Origin: Malonomonas rubra DSM 5091
GTDB taxonomy: Bacteria > Desulfobacterota > Desulfuromonadia > Desulfuromonadales > Geopsychrobacteraceae
DNA: 64,000 bases
Direction: 5' to 3'
NCBI RefSeq assembly: GCF_900142125.1
Contig: NZ_FQZT01000010.1
Coordinates: 62,001-126,000, forward strand
Shown here piece by piece: positions 62,253 through 64,000 of this stretch. Under the pieces are notes generated by a model, which was not told where the DNA came from, ran no database searches, and worked only from the letters and a program-made list of their open reading frames with translations. Position 1 is the stretch's first letter. Each line of letters begins with the position of its first letter. The position numbers and the translations under genes were made by a program.

Positions 62253-64000
62253 TCAGAGCAGTTCTTTCAGTTCGTTTAGCAGATTCATCGCATCGAGCGG
62301 AGTCATGTTACTCAAATCAGCCGACTCCAGCTTGGTACGGATCACATCGTCTGCATCAGTATTAAAGAGTGACAACTGTGACGATGGCTGCTTTTTTGGT
62401 TTATTGCGACTTTCTCCCAAACGCGGCTCGCCCGACTTGCCAAACTCGCCAGCTTCGAGATTCTGCAGAATTTCTTTCGCCCGTTTGATCACCGGATCGG
62501 GCAAACCGGCCAGCCGCCCGACCTGGATACCGTATGAACGACTGGCGCCACCGGTAACGATCTTGCGGAGAAAGATGATCTGGTCGTTCCATTCCTTGAC
62601 CGCAATATTGTAGTTCTTTACCCGCTCGCGCGTCAGTGCCAGATCAGTCAACTCATGATAATGAGTCGCAAACAGGGTCTTGGCGGCAACCGCTGGATTG
62701 TCATGCAAATACTCAGCGACCGCCCAAGCGATGCTGACACCATCGAACGTCGAGGTTCCACGGCCGATCTCATCTAGAATCACCAGGCTCTTGTCGGTTG
62801 CATGGCGCAGGATGTTCGCGGTCTCGTTCATCTCCACCATGAAGGTTGATTCACCTTTTGCCAGATTATCACTTGCGCCAACCCGAGTAAAGATGCGGTC
62901 GACCACACCGATATGCGCGTTCTCAGCCGGCACGAAACTGCCGATCTGCGCCATCAGGGTTATCAGCGCCACCTGCCGCATGTAGGTCGACTTACCCGCC
63001 ATATTCGGGCCGGTGATGATCAGCAGCTGGTTTTTCTCGTTATCCAGCTCGACATCGTTCGGCACAAAGGCTTCTTTCAACGGCATCCCTTCAACCACCG
63101 GGTGACGGCCTGCTTCAATATTAAGAACACCGGAATCATCAATCGTCGGTCGATTGTAATTGCGGTCATGAGCCAGGTCAGCCAGTGCCATCAAGGCATC
63201 AAGTGCTGCCAGGGCATCGGCACTCTGCTGGATTCTCCGCCCTTCAGCAGCAGTCTGCAGACGCACCTGCTGGAACAGGTTGTATTCCAATTCAACCAGC
63301 TTCTCTTCGGCCCCAAGAACCTTGCTTTCGTATTCTTTCAGCTTCGGCGTGATAAATCGCTCCGCGTTGCTCAGTGTCTGCTTGCGCTGATAATCTTCCG
63401 GGATGCGGTCAAGGTTTTTGTTGGTGACCTCGATGAAATAGCCAAAGACCTTGTTGTACTTAACCTTCAGGGTTGGAATGTCGGTTCGTTCACGCTCTTC
63501 CTGCTCCAGGCGGGCAATCCAGCTTTTACCATCACGGCTGATGCTGCGAAGCTCGTCCAGCTCTTCGTTGTAACCGTCGCGGATAATACCGCCGTCACGC
63601 AGAACAAAGGGGGGATCATCGACGATTGCCTTTTCCAGCAAATCAACCAGCTCCGGCAGCAGGTCGATCTTGGCCCGCAATTCTTTCAGGTATTCGCCGC
63701 CTGCAAAAACAAGCAGCTGATCATCGATCCGCGGCAGCCGCTGCAACGAAGTACGCAACGCAGCGACATCCTTGGCGTTAGCACTGGCCATGGCGATTTT
63801 GCTGTTAAGTCGCTCCAGATCATAAACCCCGTCGAGCGCTTCGATCAGCTCGATCCGCTGCAAACTGTCGTCCACTAACTGCGCGACGGCTTGTTGACGT
63901 TTAAGGATTTGCTGCTGATCGACCAGTGGATAATGGATCCAGTGACGCAGCATACGGCCACCCATCGCTGTCACCGTGCGATCGAGAACACCGAGCAGTG
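62253..64000 (-). CDS. mutS: DNA mismatch repair protein MutS, 5' part off the right edge
   Basis: The frame is open to the window edge; 582 codons of the C-terminal part are present, beginning [20 protein letters not shown]. It contains the lever and clamp domains and the ATPase with Walker [15 protein letters not shown], Walker [18 protein letters not shown] and [11 protein letters not shown]. The end is normal ([10 protein letters not shown]). It ends nine bases before the amidase start. Confidence 0.96.
   Translation of the reverse strand, partial: LLGVLDRTVTAMGGRMLRHWIHYPLVDQQQILKRQQAVAQLVDDSLQRIELIEALDGVYDLERLNSKIAMASANAKDVAALRTSLQRLPRIDDQLLVFAGGEYLKELRAKIDLLPELVDLLEKAIVDDPPFVLRDGGIIRDGYNEELDELRSISRDGKSWIARLEQEERERTDIPTLKVKYNKVFGYFIEVTNKNLDRIPEDYQRKQTLSNAERFITPKLKEYESKVLGAEEKLVELEYNLFQQVRLQTAAEGRRIQQSADALAALDALMALADLAHDRNYNRPTIDDSGVLNIEAGRHPVVEGMPLKEAFVPNDVELDNEKNQLLIITGPNMAGKSTYMRQVALITLMAQIGSFVPAENAHIGVVDRIFTRVGASDNLAKGESTFMVEMNETANILRHATDKSLVILDEIGRGTSTFDGVSIAWAVAEYLHDNPAVAAKTLFATHYHELTDLALTRERVKNYNIAVKEWNDQIIFLRKIVTGGASRSYGIQVGRLAGLPDPVIKRAKEILQNLEAGEFGKSGEPRLGESRNKPKKQPSSQLSLFNTDADDVIRTKLESADLSNMTPLDAMNLLNELKELL

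Noticed and set aside
1-64000. CRISPR arrays, tRNA or rRNA genes, insertion sequences
   Set aside because: I looked through the spacers on both strands and saw no regular repeat-spacer units, cloverleaf sequences, transposase frames or terminal inverted repeats with target duplications.

Overview
The window looks like a chromosomal segment of a Gram-negative, exopolysaccharide-producing bacterium, most probably a desulfuromonad (Desulfuromonas/Geobacter relatives). The assignment rests on a complete XrtA/PEP-CTERM-type polysaccharide operon, a PEP-CTERM protein behind a sigma-54 promoter, an archaeal-type phosphoglycerate mutase (apgM), and the core order rimP-nusA-ylxR-infB-DUF503-rbfA-nrnA-truB-rpsO-pnp-M16 peptidase-dut. 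Family names come from recognising the sequences, not from a search.

Region 1 (1-25859, all minus strand) is an exopolysaccharide locus read from prsT at its right end towards the left edge. From 25859 down to 10268 it has the usual XrtA-associated set: TPR lipoprotein PrsT, priming sugar transferase, Wza-like export protein, Wzz-like chain-length protein, tyrosine autokinase, outer-membrane barrel, AAA ATPase, UDP-sugar dehydrogenase, polysaccharide deacetylase, FemAB-like protein and two glycosyltransferases. From 10239 to 863 follows a more AT-rich decoration module: an adenylation/carrier/membrane/SGNH fusion protein, an MBOAT acyltransferase, a flippase, a hexapeptide acetyltransferase, an asparagine-synthase-like protein, an SGNH hydrolase and an acyltransferase-3 protein. 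The last gene, an O-antigen-ligase-like protein, runs off the left edge. No exosortase gene is inside the window.

Region 2 (26249-36280) holds a five-gene plus-strand operon: E1/ThiF-like protein, LolA-like lipoprotein-sorting protein, AMIN-plus-barrel outer-membrane protein, MMPL/RND transporter and a nitroreductase-like protein. It is followed by a PEP-CTERM protein with a near-consensus sigma-54 promoter and a palindromic candidate activator site upstream, then by two convergent acyl-homoserine-lactone-synthase-like acyltransferases of the exosortase-associated type. An AT-rich gap of about 790 bases with a perfect FNR-type box leads to region 3 (37071-39878), a DUF4388 protein plus a PilT-like ATPase, closed by a strong terminator.

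Region 4 (39963-64000, all minus strand) is conserved housekeeping DNA: mutS (partial), an AMIN amidase, glnD, xerD, apgM, holC, rsmE, trmJ, then the translation/RNA-processing block from rimP to dut, a YrdC-family protein and a small Cys-tailed protein. The M16 peptidase gene beside pnp is interrupted by one in-frame TAG codon.

The most interesting candidates are (a) the one-polypeptide DltA/DltC/DltD-like fusion paired with a DltB/AlgI-like MBOAT, which reads as a two-gene acyl-transfer system for a Gram-negative polysaccharide, and (b) the E1/LolA-like/AMIN-barrel/RND/nitroreductase operon beside AHL-synthase-like acyltransferases, which could make and export a lipid-like molecule. Both functions are inference.
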